From Lophius americanus (lineage: Eukaryota; Chordata; Actinopteri; Lophiiformes; Lophiidae): a DNA stretch of 64,000 nt. The stretch covers positions 8,955,001-9,019,000 of the forward strand of contig JBBDHG010000009.1 of assembly GCA_037951165.1 (NCBI GenBank). Direction: 5' to 3'. Below are positions 21,000-33,904 of this stretch, piece by piece. Within the stretch, counting starts at the first letter, position 1, and the number at the start of each line of letters is the position of its first letter. The notes beneath the pieces are model-generated. The model ran no database searches. It was not told the DNA's origin and saw only the letters and a program-made list of their open reading frames with translations. The position numbers and the translations under genes are program-made.

Positions 21000-23900
21000 A
21001 TATTTATTACCACAGCTCCTTCCATTTAGCGCTCAGCTCACCTTGAGATGTGCTTTGGCTCAGCCTTTCCTCAGGGAGAAAAACCCCTCTGCTGTGATTG
21101 TAAACAACTCTCTCTGTATGAATGCATTTCTAGCCATCGCAAGTGCATAATCTCAAAGTCATGCAAAAACATGGTTTTGAGAGTGTATGGTAATTTCTTT
21201 CATTTTTCCATTTGAATTTAGCCTTGTCATCATTTCTAATTGGAGCAAACACAGCAAACACAGATGTTGCTCCTCCGGTTGTATCTCTCAGATATTAAGA
21301 ACTGTAAGGCAGCACAGCTTGATTGAATAATACATTGCATTTAATAATACATTCCGACTTTTCACTATTGAGGTTGACAATTTATTTTCCTGTAGTTGTC
21401 GTGCCACAGAAAGGGAAAAAGGGAAAACTGTATTTAAATCTGTTCCCTGAAAATATTTGACACTCATTACAGAGAAACTAACTGCTGTCCAATGCTAAAA
21501 TTGCAAACAGAATATATTTCACAGTAGAGAATGGAAACAACATTGATAAGTGCTTCATTATCAGCTCCAGTGCTTTGCTCAGTTACATTACGTGACCCAA
21601 TCACCCCCACTGACTTTGGAGCCACAAACAGTAACACATGCAAAATACAGGAGCTTACTTAATGATTATATTCTCATTTGAGATAGCTGTTGGTAAATGA
21701 TGCTTCCTGTGCAACTGGCCCTGGTTAGTAGCAGATCTGATAAAGGTAAGTGAATTATTATCCAAATTAAGTGAAAGCTCTGAGCATCATTCATTTTTAT
21801 GTTTGGAATACAGTAGGCAGAGACACAATTTCTGTTTTTATACATTTTTAAACTACAACGTTCCTTTATAAAGCTTCCATTGGTGATGATTTCCTTTAAA
21901 ACCTTTTCACCTTGTTAATTCTTGTTAATCCTTACAGCAACATTGGAGTAAGTTAATTTAAGTTTAAGTTTTCTTGGTTTTCACATTTCATCCTAGGGAC
22001 AAAATGTATTGACATATCAACATAACTATGTTTTTCTATATAGACATTGGTATTAATATATTATTTCATTCTTCATTATATAATTAATTTATTAAATGTT
22101 ACCGTTCAACTTTCTGGCTCCTCAGAATTACAGTTTTTGAGATATGCAAATCAACACCTAAACTATCTTTATTAAAATTCAGCAATTTGTGCTGTATTAA
22201 TTCCTCATAATGCCAATACATGTTAATCAGGGTGATTCAAATAGATTGGTTCCATTTCTATCATTAGTATTTCTTAGCTTCATAATGAGGCTCGCTGTCT
22301 TACATGTGCGCCTAGAGCTCATCATCCTTGTTCCCAGTTCTTGCAGCAGATTGCTTTAATCATGTGGTATTCATATGGCAAAGAAGCAGGGAAGTACTGC
22401 AAATGAATTAACAAGTGTAGCAATACAGTATCTAATTATAGTTTTGACTATAAAATGGAATTCTGAGCTATTAGCCACATCAGTTTGAGGAGTGGCTCTT
22501 CACAGAACGGAAACTTGCTCTCTGTCGGATGGATATGTAAGCTATCAAACTGAATATCACCTCCAATTCAAAAATGTTCTTTGGGTAAGATTTCTAGCAG
22601 ATCTCGGTTTGTGAATCAATTACCATTCCATTGCCCACAAACCCAGATCCCATTTCTTTGTGTCACGCTCGATAAAGGCTATCCCGTGTCCTTCTACGCT
22701 GACCGTCTTTCTGTGCTGAAGCTGCTTTTCATCTCATCTCCAATCATTCCCCCCCACTTTTTTGGTTCACCTGGTCTTCTTTTGTAGTAATCTTTTTACA
22801 ACCACAAACCTATGTTGGACAGTTAAGCCATATTTAACTTGAATTCTAAAAAAAATTCTTCAAATCCCACAAACAACAAAAATGAATGAGAAATTAAGAA
22901 ATTAATTTTTAGTCTTTGTTCCCCCAGATCTTGAACACTGGGTAAAGCTATTTTTCAGGTTTGTTGTCCTTTAATGCTGGTTTTATTTGCAATCAAACAG
23001 AAGGCTACATCACACTCACCACATCGATGCTGCACATACAGCCGGAGAGAATACCTAACCAGGCTGGTCTGCTCACAGTGTAGAAAGGTGTTCCTTCCAT
23101 ACAATCTTCTCATGTTGACATCAGGTTGATGAGGTCATGAGGGTCATGGCTTACTCAAGTTTCTCTCTACAAAGCTCCATGTGGAAAAGAATGCTGTTTG
23201 TGGCTGCAAAAAATAAAGCAAAATGAATAATTGGAAAAATATTACATTAAGCACAACAACAATTATAATAATGTTGGGAAAAATAATTTGCCAAAACATT
23301 TTTCTCCTCAATGCAATCGCATAAACTTTTTATAAAATAAAATGATGCCTGCAACATTTTTTAAAAGGGGCATTTCTACGTTTGAGTTGGATTATCTTTT
23401 CACTCACTTAAGCATTTGAGAAGAGAGACAGTAATTGCTGAAGTGTTGAGAGTGAACTTCTACCATTCTTGCTTGATATACAACCTGTCCCGTCACATCT
23501 ACTTAGAACTTCCTGCCTTTGCTTTGGTTGTCTTCACAATTGATTGTTGAGTGCTTCCACCGATCCCCCTCCGCCTTTCCTCGTAGGCTTCCCCTTGTGC
23601 TACAGTTTTAACAAGATACCGTGTGTATTGTGTTCAAGTTTATGCCTCGGCACCTGGTGGACTTCATCATCATGCTTCATCATCGCATGCATCTATTTGT
23701 ATTTGGGTCGAGATTTTGAATCATACATACCATTTACACACATTTTTTAAAGGAATAGGGTTCTCTCAGATTCTCTTAATGTATTGAATAATTATAGGTG
23801 GTACCTTTCACATGCAGGCGTCTGGTAAATTTAGAATGTCTAAGATATTCAATTAATAAAATCCCCAAAGAGATTTAATATGCAAAGAGCTAATTTTTCT

Positions 23901-24990
23901 ATTATTTTTTTCGTGGTGAGGACACTAATTAAGGCAGTTGAGCCCCAACCTCACACTTAATGAAACAGGTGACCAACAAAAAGAGTATTAACAAGGTAGG
24001 CAGAGCAGGATACATCATCATCATCAATATTTGATGTAACGATAAGCCTGTGTGCAGAATATTGCCCTCGACGATCAGACTTTTTTTTTGGTAAATATTA
24101 TGGGATTATCCATAATCCTCTCAGCGTACTGATGTTTTCATCCGTCACTACATCACAGACAATCTACCAACAAAGGTGCACGACTCTGTGAAAAAGCACA
24201 TCAGCTTTCTGTTGCACTGCATTTTCACTTCAGCGTCGACGTAAGAAACTTCTGATGAAGGTAAAAAACATTCTGAAAGTAATTAGTAATGTTATTATTG
24301 AGCACTAGTATTGGTGAGTACTCAAATGTAAATAGTCATACTCCTGTACTCGACAAAAAAAACGATATTGGTACATCCCTAATTGAAATAATTCCAAACT
24401 GACAGAGCTTTCTTTGACCGTCAGTATATTTGAAGAATCCAACATGATGTTTGTAATGAAATGGAGCCGTATTTTCCCCAATAGAACACAGTTGCAAGCT
24501 GCCAGCATGTTCAAGTCATTCATTTTTATGCTGGTAGTGCGCTCACATCCCATTAACTGTACCGCTGCTGCATTCTTTTGTCTATATGGCCAGTGCTTGA
24601 CGCTGATTAGCTGAGGCTTTCCTTGAAGGTGACCCCTTCAGATTGAGTCAGCACTGTTGTGTTTCAACATGAATATGTAAATTGTCTTTTTTTGGCTCCA
24701 CTTGAGATGAGATCAATTTGGGACTGAAGAGGATTGACTCACAGACTGTTAAATACCCCGAAATCTCATTGATATGAGTGAAAGACGCCGGCATTCTCAG
24801 GTGGTAGAGTGAGAAAAATTTTGGGACAACTGAGCGGGCATGAGTGTCTTTCTGTGTTTGTGTTCACAAAAACGTTTGCTACTGCCTGAGGGTTATTATT
24901 ATCAGAAGTAAATCTTAAGCTTCCTTATTCAAGGGCTGGTAAATTGCCAGCTATGAAACAAAGCTCTAGATACAGCAAAAAACATAGGAT
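21000..24990. other. Unannotated stretch
   Basis: About 4 kb with no recognisable exon, repeat end or RNA. Frames at 22,581-22,787, 23,544-23,750 and 24,305-24,614 are short, match nothing I know and look like chance. Confidence 0.5.
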
Positions 24991-25004
24991 GCAGATACTT
25001 CCTA

Positions 25005-25435
25005 GACACACACACGCTCGCAAGCATGTGTATATGTGTGAGAGCGAGAGTGTGTGTATGTTTGTTCGTGTGAGCGTTTGATGGAAGTGACTTTGTGTTT
25101 GCGTGTAAGTCAGTGAGTGGGCATGTGTGTGCATTTTTGTGTGTTAGTGCATGGGAGAGTAATTGTGTGTGTGTGAGTGACTGTGCGTGTGTGTGTTTGT
25201 GTGAGAGTGTCTATGTGAGCTTGTGAGTGCGTATGTGTGAGAGAGTGAGTGGGAGAGTGTGTGTGTGTTTGCGTGAATGTGTGTGAGAGTGCGTGTACGT
25301 GTGTGAGTGTGAGAGTTTATGTGTGTGTGTGTCTCTGTGGGTTTGGGTGTGAGAGTTTGTGCGTGTGTGTGTCTGTGTGTGAGTGTGTGTGTGTATGCGA
25401 TAGTGAGTGTGTGTGCGTGTGTGCTTGTGAGCGTG
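25005..25435. repeat. GT/GAGTG-rich cryptic minisatellite
   Basis: About 430 bp of interleaved TGTG, GTGAGAG and GTGAGTG units on the plus strand, with no long perfect run. It generates repetitive open frames on both strands (25,249-25,572 and 24,925-25,134 among them) rich in Cys/Val/Glu or His/Thr, which are not genes. Confidence 0.9.
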
Positions 25436-25933
25436 ACCCTAATTTATTAATGCAGGTGTGGATTACCTCTACAGACAGGGAGAGTTTACAGATAGGTAAA
25501 AAAGTGATCAGCACTCTATCTGCCCTAGTTTCTATTCCATCTTTTATCTCCATCAGACCAACTCAGCCGTAACACCCCCCTCGACTCCCCTGGACGACCT
25601 TTGAACTGCCCCCATGATGAAATGAACACACAAACACACATTGATAGCTTATCACTAGCCCGTTGCTGAAAAGTTTGCCTCCTTCCCTTTTCTCACAGAG
25701 GAACCATTTAGTCCCCCCCTGCCTCAGGTCTGCAAGAGCATCAGAATGACTCAGTTAAGTCTCTTCATCTGCGTTTGAATGAGAGACGAATGAGAGAGGT
25801 ATTGTTTCTTTAGCCAGGATCCCCTTACCGCGGACAACAAAGAGAGGCCGCCATATCAACACCACACACATCCAGAGGAGCAGGCAGAGTAGTTCTGTTG
25901 CCAGCCTGAGAGCAACAGTCACATTTTTCCCAG

Positions 25934-26104
25934 GCGTCTGCCTAGAAAGCTATTTCCAGACTTTCACAGGAATAGACACTTCCTTCAAAATGGTTGGAGT
26001 TTCCTGGTCCTTCATTACACAACCATCCCGTGCTTCTGTGTGTGTGTAAACGTCCTGGTGGGATTCTGTGTTCTCACCGTCTGCTGTTTGGGGATCATCT
26101 ACCA
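25934..26104 (+). other. Possible exon with a transmembrane-like segment
   Basis: After TTTTTCCCAG| an open frame runs 57 codons to CTACCAG|GTAGGT, a strong donor. It reads LPRKLFPDFHRNRHFLQNG, then a hydrophobic stretch IPCFCVCVNVLVGFCVLTVC and CLGIIYQ. The residues are plausible for a membrane helix, but part of the hydrophobicity comes from a TGTGTGTGTG run. I recognise no family and see no partner exons nearby. Chance is the leading alternative. Confidence 0.18.
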
Positions 26105-26519
26105 GGTAGGTTGGCTCAAATAATCAAGAAATAACCGAAGATGCTTAATTCTGTCTTGATTTTATAGAACTAAAACAATGGATGATCATTAACCTAAAAT
26201 ATTCTTTTCATACTTTAATAATCCCAAAGTGCTGCTCATAACTGAATAGATATAGTATATTTACATACATACAATTTATCACATTAGCATTGGACCTATC
26301 ATAATTCTGACGCTGTGTTAGAATCTCATTTTTGTCTTATATATTTTAACTAAATGCATTTTCAATATTCCCAATTACATCTCCCATACACCTGAGAAGC
26401 GGATATTTGGAGTTTCTCCAAATATCAATGTGATGCACACTGTATTCTGACACTTAAAAAAAATAAAAAAAACAGAACCAGCAAGAAATTTTCTGCAATT
26501 TGTGCTTTAGTAGCTTTTC

Positions 26520-26812
26520 TGTGGGATCAGACAACGTGGGCCAGCCCTTGCTCTCCCTGGGCATCAATAAGTCTATGTTGCCCTTGACCGTTGCCGGTTC
26601 ACCAGTTTGTTCTTAGACCAATTTCGAAGGTACCAACAACTGCAGACCAGGAATGCTCTGACCCAATAGTCTAGCTATTGCACTCAGATCCTTATGCTTG
26701 CCAGCTGAGAAATATATCAAATATATCCAACCCATTCACAGGTGACTCCATAACGAGATAACCAGTGTTATTCTAACTTTAACTCCCAGTGGCTTTAATG
26801 TTATGGCTGTCA
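26520..26812 (-). pseudogene. Tc1-like element fragment, 5' part, minus strand
   Basis: The plus-strand sequence GGGCATCAATAAG, TTGCCGGTTCACCAGT, AACTGCAGACC, GCTCTGACCCAATAGTCTAGC and GATCCTTATGCTTGCC is the complement of the Tc1-like 5' transposase region. It ends in AATGTTATGGCTGTCAG, matching the terminal motif also found at 51,913. Frames are broken. Confidence 0.75.
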
Positions 26813-26814
26813 GT

Positions 26815-29635
26815 ATGTAAATCTTGGCTTCACACTGCAATAATGGAATCTTTAATGGGAAAAAGCATTGTTTCTGGGAAATGTTATTTATATTATGGTC
26901 CAATAGAAAAAGGATCTCATCAAGCATGTTTGCATCAGAAAGGTATGGAAACGTAATCTCATTTCAGGAAAATGGATCCAACTTTTTCTTAACACAGTAA
27001 GATATTCCAGCTTATACTGGTCGCAAGGGAACGTTTAGGATCATCTCAAACAAACCACTGAAAATGAATGATCTTTCATTCATTTATACAAAATAATAAA
27101 ATAAGGGCAAATTGCTTATATCTGGGCATTTGATTGTCTTCTTTTAATGCCTATTACAGCTTTTTGTGTCTACATCTTCATGACATGTTCAAGAATTCTA
27201 CCCAAGCAAAACTCAGTCTCCATTTTGTTTTTGCTCAGTCCACGGCAATTTCATTCCTAAGAGGCTACGTTTGCAGTGCAGTATTGCTCATTAAGAAGCC
27301 TTACTTGACAGACAGCGCTTTTTTACATGCATGAGAAAAAGTGAGTGGCTCCTATCGTGACGGCCTCAACGGCTCCTTTCAACACTGCTGCTGCCCCCTG
27401 GGCTCCTCACTTCCCCATCTGTTTCAATTAGCTTGAGTGTGGGGTAAAGCACATAGGTTGATCACACAAAAGCAGAGATGCAGGTGCATCTACACACCTG
27501 TAACCGTCACTCTGCCTGTCACAGTTGAGAGAGAATGAGAATGTCGTTGCTGTAGGGGAGCAGCTAAGAGTATATGTGGAATGCCAGGACTATTTTCTAA
27601 CATGAGTATCGGCAGTCAGAGACAGTCAGAGCTAAGAAAAAATGATCATATAATAACCCTCCCTCCTCCCCAGTGTTACACTTAACTCCATCTCACACTG
27701 ATTACACGTCAGTACTGCATCAGTGTGTCTGCTCTACATGCATGACTGTGTTTGTGCTTGTATTCACCTTGGATTAACAGTTAATGCCCCTGAGTTTTAT
27801 CCTGGTGTTCTCATGCTGCCAAGCACAGTTTACACTGATAAGAGCCACTGCGGGCCATCATTAAACATTGTGTTAATAATTAGTGAGTCAACCTTGACTT
27901 GATTCAAAACCGTGGCTGTACATTTATCCGCTGCTCTCTGCTGTGTGAACACATAGGTGTTATTTATTCAGAATAGGTCTTGTATTTCATGGACTAATGC
28001 AGACATTGATATAAGCTAATTTTCTGTAAAAATCTATTGTGTTCTATTTAAGGGGAACATTATCAAAAGAATATAAGAATCCCTGCCATGTTGTATTCCA
28101 CATACACAGGTAACATCTGTTACTGTCAAAATCCATCACATAAGTACTCTCAAACTGGGAGTTAGGAAAAAAATTGCAATATGAAGTACACCTATATTCC
28201 TTTCTGTGAAGGACAGGGAGTGAGGAGAGGGTTCCCCTTCTGCCTGCTGCATCTGGAAGCAAAACCGAAGGTTATCCATGGTCCAGCAGCAAGTCAACCA
28301 AAAGTTTTAGCTCCTAATGTCATCTTTCAAACGCAGGCAGAATACTTTAAGGTGCTACTTTATTGTTTGCTGTCATAGAACAAGTAAAACATCCTTCATT
28401 GTTTAAAACAGGCAGATAGGCCATTGGTGTCTGTTTATTTAAGCTAACGCTTATATTCTGTTGACAGCAAAGCCAGGCAGCTGAGCACCAGATGGGATGA
28501 AGGGGGGTCCAGCCTCAGTTTCTCCAAGAATCCAAGCTAATGTTTGTTACATATCAAACATGTCACTGTGTAGGATACTGAAGCATTTTTGATGGATTTG
28601 TTGTCTCATTAGATAGGTAGACTCAACACAATTCATCGCTTTTAATTAAACCATACTTAAGGAATGAGTAGATATGCTTTCGATTGACAGAGTTTCTTTA
28701 CAGTCTCAGCCTCTACGTTATTGTGATCATTGTTAGGTCTCCTTTTATCCTCCGTACATCTTTGGAAGTTTTTATATTCGTCTTTTAATCACTTGTAAGG
28801 TGGTCGGCAAGGGGAAATGCGCTGCATTTTAAGAAAACAAATATAAATAGACAAAACACAAGAAAGTAAAGTAAAAAAAAATCCTCATTAATTTGACAAC
28901 ACAGGAGTGGTGCAAAAGCAACAAGACAATAGAAGCGTTTACAGAGGACACTTAATAGGGATGCAGTCCAGGACACACTTTTATTGCATCACTTAGTGGA
29001 TAAGACAGATATAATACAAAAACATTTCATAATGATTTGATTAGACGTGGTAGCTTCGCTTAACTTCCGGGTTTGTTAAATGACTCAGAATAAACTTTTA
29101 ATCAACATCTTGAAAACCAAAAATAAAGTGATATAATCACAGATGCTCTTCTGACTCCCTGTCAGACATCGGGAGAGATTGTAATGACATTCCTCTCAAG
29201 CACTGAGGTTACAGAGAGAGGAGCACTAATGAACTTCTATTTCCCTGGTCACTTGCAACCCTACATACACCTCACAGAACAGTAACAAGCTTATTCAGAA
29301 TGTTTGGAGGCAATTACACACATAGCCTGTATGGAAATTTAAAGCATGCGTGCAATTCCTTGTCTCTATGATAACACTTTTACAGTGGAATCCCCGCTGT
29401 GAGGGTTTGCTGGAGAAACTGGAGAAACCAAAAGAGAAACCAAACATGTAAAAAAGCAGGATAACATGCAGAATCCAACCAGATCTAGATTTGAACCCAG
29501 AATCTTTATCCTGTGAGGAGACAATGCAGCGTCACCATCACTACGTAACAAGTTCATTTCCATTTGTTTAATCTGTTATAAGCAGCAAATACCATTGAGT
29601 AATGTTGCAGGCTGTATGTGACACGGTTTCTTGTC
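26815..29635. other. Unannotated stretch
   Basis: No gene or repeat is recognised. Sequence complexity is high and microsatellites are few, so it is a candidate for unique intergenic or intronic DNA. Confidence 0.5.
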
Positions 29636-29639
29636 CTAT

Positions 29640-29800
29640 ATAAAGGCTACCTGGTCTTTCTTCGGCTAGAAATCTGTTTCCAGTTTTCATGCTAAGCTAA
29701 ATGCAACTCCTAACTTCATGTTTACATACAATCCCACTGTTCAAGTTTCTATGCTAGAAAGAACATAAGATCTTTCCCCAATATTTTAAACTTTTAATTT
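29640..29800 (+). repeat. Teleost dispersed repeat (TTCATGCTAAGCTAA type)
   Basis: ATCTGTTTCCAGTTTTCATGCTAAGCTAA, then CTAACTTCATGTTTACATACA and AAGAACATAAGAT, follows the order of an abundant fish repeat (TTTCCAGTCTTTATGCTAAGCTAAGC...). A short relic; class unassigned. Confidence 0.5.
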
Positions 29801-29804
29801 GATT

Positions 29805-31190
29805 TGAAACACTTAAGGAAGGCGAACATGGAGCATGTATTTGATTTTGCAGTTCTGCATCTGAAAAAAGAAGGAGTCTTTCCTACCCTTTCCACGTCCC
29901 TGTCAGTCATTGTTAATGGTGGAAGACAGAGTAATTAGCTTTATTAAAGTCTCTTCCTTTGAGAATCATTCCATGATTAAGGAGATTATCATGGCCCAGA
30001 GTGTAATGCAGATAGTGCAGACACACGGACATGTGCAGTTTCTCTCACAGTCACACGCACACACACACGCGCACTAACACACATACACTACCAGAGCTCT
30101 TGCCATCGGAACTCGCAGCAAGTAACAGAAATTACTCATAAAAATGATGTTAGTTTAAAGCTGTTACCGAATGTTGCATACTACATAAACATCTCATTGA
30201 CTTGGGTTTCAGTCTCATTAACATCCTCATAACTGTATGGTTTATTCTCAGCGGTCGCATAATCAAAAAGAATATGAAAAGCAGAAGGTCAAATGTGTGG
30301 AGGAGATATTGAATCGCTCAGAAATATTACAAACTCTCTCCTGAAGAGTTCAAGGTCATTAAAGAAACAGACAATCTAATATCCACCAAGGGTTACGTCT
30401 GTATGACTAAATAAAAAAGCATTTAGCCGTCAAAATGAAGAGTTTCTCCTTCAGTCTTGTGTTTCACTTTCTGTATACAAAACTTAAGGTGAATGTAAGA
30501 GGCCTGCCTCTACTTCACTTCTCATTGGCTGAGAGAAGACTATAGGAATGGAAGAATAATTGACTGTTGTCTCAGACTCCCTACCCTAACTGATACAAAC
30601 ACTTGGAGGCGAGAGCTCTGACTCTTGTCATCTTTTTACTCTCTCTAACTCCTTTCTACCCATCATATCCTCTATTGAACTTTCACAAAGAATAGAAAGA
30701 ATAGGTGGGGAACAGACACCAAGGCAGAGGGCGATAAACTTTGTGGTAGTCTCTGTTTGAGGATAAACAGTTGGCACGAACATCTGCTTTTGTTTTGCAT
30801 TGTTTTGAGCACCAGGTTGAGAGACTCTCTCTGAAATTGTCTTTGGATATTCCAAGTGTAGAAACGATACATCATCTGAGTAAATGTTGGCGATAGAGCA
30901 GGTGTTGCACGGGGAGTAGCTGGAAAGTAATCTCTAAGTGCACTTAATTGAAAAGCATGAAAGTCTTGAGAGAAAAATAAAACTACTGACTAAGCAACGA
31001 ATTTCTTGAGGGTTTCATTTATGTGGATGTCTTCAATGCTATAATTGTGACTGTAATACATAATAATGCTTAAATAATATAAACTTATCTTAAGTTTACC
31101 ATTTGAAATCTTTAACAACAAACAAACTAAATTGTCTCGCTAAATGTAAAAAGTGCGATAAATATATAGAGGCAAAATGAAAAAATGCTC
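29805..31190. other. Unannotated stretch with a small (CA)n tract
   Basis: No gene is recognised. An interrupted CA/CGCA tract lies at 30,046-30,088. Confidence 0.5.
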
Positions 31191-31194
31191 CAGT

Positions 31195-31325
31195 AAAGTG
31201 CTTTCTCTCATTTTCTGTAACTGCTTATTCTGTTCATGGTTTCGAGAGCCTATCACAGCTGATATTGGGCAAAAGACCAGTTCTACACAGGGCGGACAAA
31301 TACGAGAAAAACAACCACACTTCTA
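31195..31325 (+). repeat. Relative of the 13,800 dispersed repeat
   Basis: TAACTGCTTATTCTGTTCATGG, then GAGAGCCTATCACAGCTGA and ACAACCACAC, parallels 13,795-13,935 with more divergence. Confidence 0.45.
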
Positions 31326-31769
31326 GTCAAAATTCAAAAATGCCACCTTTCTACCGGCTCATGATGAAACAGCTCTCTCTGGTCAGCAGGGTCTGTTTGA
31401 GTTAGATTGAATCATTGTCAGCAATTGTTCTGGTGAATAACATGAGTGCTGGTAGATGAGAAGTTTGCTTACAAGTAGTAGTTGTGCATATCGATCAATA
31501 GAACAAGTCGTATTAATAAAGTCATGGATTATTTTGTCATGTAATTCTCATCCAGTAATTTCAAACGAATATTTCATTCAGCTTGTCATAAAGGAATGTG
31601 CTTGGGTTAATGTCTGTGATTGAGTCCCCTGGGCTATAGTCTTTAAGAGTAATTAAACACTATGTTCTTAATTAGAGGACCCTTGCATGAATCATTGTGT
31701 TGTGTGGTGGCATATGTGTGTGTATGTTATAGGAACATAAAGTTTCTATTCGACTAAAAGAATAGAGGA

Positions 31770-32030
31770 TGTACAGCACCGATCAAAAGTCTGGACTGCT
31801 TCCCTTTCTACCAAAATATCTGTTATTTAATGCTGTTTTTTTTTTAGCCCTCTGAGAAATTGTAATTTTGTAACCCCACTTTATATGGCCAGTGACACCT
31901 TCCAGCTGGCTGCAATGTTAAATGACCTCTTTGGAGCCGGTCAGTCACCCTTCCTGGCAAAGGCTTTATGATGTTCTAACCTACACTAACCCGGTGTTCA
32001 CAGAGAGTCAAGGAGCAAATCAAGCAACAG
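31770..32030 (+). repeat. Dispersed repeat with Tc1-like terminal motif
   Basis: The left end TACAGCACCGATCAAAAGTCTGGAC resembles ends of Tc1-related elements. The body (CCAGCTGGCTGCAATGTTAAATGACC, then GGTGTTCACAGAGAGTCAAGGAG) has no transposase frame. Probably a non-autonomous relic; recognised from memory only. Confidence 0.35.
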
Positions 32031-32365
32031 GGTTTCCACTTGTGCACTACTGCAAGGGCTATTGTGAAAATGAACAACGTTGGCTTAATTTCTTGTAGAT
32101 TTCACCATCAAACGGGCTCATTAAAGTCTCAGAGGTCATTGCTGTGTGTGCTGAGGCTGGTCGGCTTCCTCTCTCCCTTCATCTTCTGCAGTGTCAAATG
32201 TAAGTCCAGAGGGGTTCGGGCCAAGACAGGGATCTTAAATCAGAGACGAATAACATTCACCTCTTCATCTTAAATGTGGTGGATAGTTTCATTTAGACTT
32301 TTGACTGTTCAACTGTTTATTATTTGCGCTTAGTATTTAACCATATTTTATTATTATATACAAAC

Positions 32366-32491
<126 letters not shown>

Positions 32492-32629
32492 CTTCATAAA
32501 ATATATATATTTAAAGCATGGAAAGCATGACTTTTTTCCAACAATTTTTTTTAAAAATCAGAATTCAACATAAAATGAAGTCAAAGTCAGAGAAAAAACA
32601 TTAATTTGATACAACCATCATATTTTAGG

Positions 32630-33240
32630 TGGGGTAAGGCATCTATGAAGAACATCCCAGGATCTTCTTAAATAGTGATATTGTTTTCCTTACATTATAA
32701 AGGATCGTCTCTGGGGTGCAGTATAATGTTAGTTCGTTGATCCAGTGTCTTTGTGATGGAGCCAGTTCAGTTTTGCTGCTGTACTAGCAAATGAAATAAA
32801 GTGCATGATGAAATAATCTGTTTTCAGTGGGTTCCAGTCCCCTAGGATTCAGACTTTAGGCTCCTATGGAATATTATCTCCTATAATTACTGAGGTAGTT
32901 TTAATAATATATTTCCAAAATTCTGGAATTAATGGGCAATGCCAGAACATGTGTAATATGTCTGCATTTGTAATTTAACATTTCTGGCACATGGGTGAGA
33001 CATTTTTATTAAAGTTGTTGAGTTTCACAGGTGTATTATATGCTCTGTGCAAGATCTTAAAATACATTTGTCTTTGCTTCACGGAGATTAAAGATGTGTG
33101 AGCTTGTTCAAATAATGCTGCCAGTCTACATTATTCTATGAACAACGAAGATCCACCTCCCATGTGTGCTTAGTAATGGATATCCGATCCAGGATAGTAA
33201 TCGTTAAGAGTATTGTAAATGGTTTGAAATGTTGGAAGAA
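32630..33240 (-). pseudogene. L1/Tx1-like LINE C-terminal region (relic)
   Basis: On the minus strand the frames give FEQAHTSLISVKQRQMYFKI, LHRAYNTPVKLNNFNKNVSP, MCQKC and ADILHMFWHCPLIPEFWKYI, the zinc-knuckle-like (C-x2-C...H-x4-C) end of L1-clade proteins. The body then runs out into unrecognised 3' sequence with stops. It is from the same broad clade as the relic at 7590-9910 but a different copy. Confidence 0.7.
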
Positions 33241-33577
33241 TAATTGACTGTTGACTCAAAGTTTGTACGTCGTGGTTTTCTTGTTAATGTGTTTAAGCAG
33301 CTCTTCTTTGCTCTCCCGTATAGCCTTTTATAAGGCAGTCGTCTAACACCTGCTTGTCTGCCATGCTATAAGGGTTAGCTTGGTCGCTAACAAGGCTTGT
33401 TTCGGCAAGACCAGATTGTTTGTGTTGCCTTTTGCACCTGAGGCTTGCCATGAACCAGCGTGTAAATGTATTAGGTACTATGGTGAAGTTTATGAAATAT
33501 ATCTGGACAGGATAATTGCAGTTTTAAAAGTTCACCTTACAGAGCTCACAAATGCACATCCATACTTGCTCCTTCTG

Positions 33578-33805
33578 TCACTGTTTTGCCAGAGTAGGCC
33601 ACCGGATGATCATTGCGTCAGGGATCTCATAGCCTTCATGTGATAGCTCGGCAGAGGTCCAGGGAACCCCTTCAGAATCAGCAGATCTCTGTGGCCTAAT
33701 CCCGCCGAACTTTTCATCCAACATTTCTGTAAGACCAGGGTTGAAGCTGAAAGGCAGGCGAATAGGAGTAATAAGTGTTTGGCTCAATACTTCATCAGGA
33801 TCCAT
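33578..33805 (-). CDS. Unidentified 75-codon open frame
   Basis: Starts MDPDEVLSQTLITPIRLPF and includes GLTEMLDEKFGG, WTSAELSHEGYEIP and IIRWPTLAKQ, then TGA. Its composition is balanced and protein-like (mixed acidic, aromatic and Pro/Gly residues) rather than repeat-derived, and the start codon abuts a TG microsatellite. I do not recognise the family. It could be a fragment of a retroelement protein, since an L1-like relic lies just downstream at 32,630-33,240, or an isolated exon. No splice partners are seen. Confidence 0.3.
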   Translation of the reverse strand: MDPDEVLSQTLITPIRLPFSFNPGLTEMLDEKFGGIRPQRSADSEGVPWTSAELSHEGYEIPDAMIIRWPTLAKQ

Positions 33806-33860
33806 TGTGTGTGTGTGTATGTGTGTGTATGTGTTTTGTATGTGTGTGTATGTGTGTACT
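33806..33860. repeat. (TG)n/(TATG)n microsatellite
   Basis: Interrupted TGTGTG/TATG units lie immediately before the hairpin at 33,863. Confidence 0.95.
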
Positions 33861-33862
33861 GT

Positions 33863-33899
33863 CCTCTCTCTGTCCCAATTTCAGTGGGACAGAGAGAGG
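33863..33899. repeat. Perfect inverted repeat, 15-bp arms, 7-nt loop
   Basis: CCTCTCTCTGTCCCA (33,863-33,877), loop ATTTCAG, then the exact complement TGGGACAGAGAGAGG (33,885-33,899). A stable stem; function unknown. Confidence 0.85.
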
Positions 33900-33904
33900 G
33901 TGTT

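Noticed and set aside
25249..25572. 107-codon frame rich in Cys and Val (and its complementary His/Thr frame)
   Set aside because: Produced entirely by the GT/GAGTG repeat tract; no domain.
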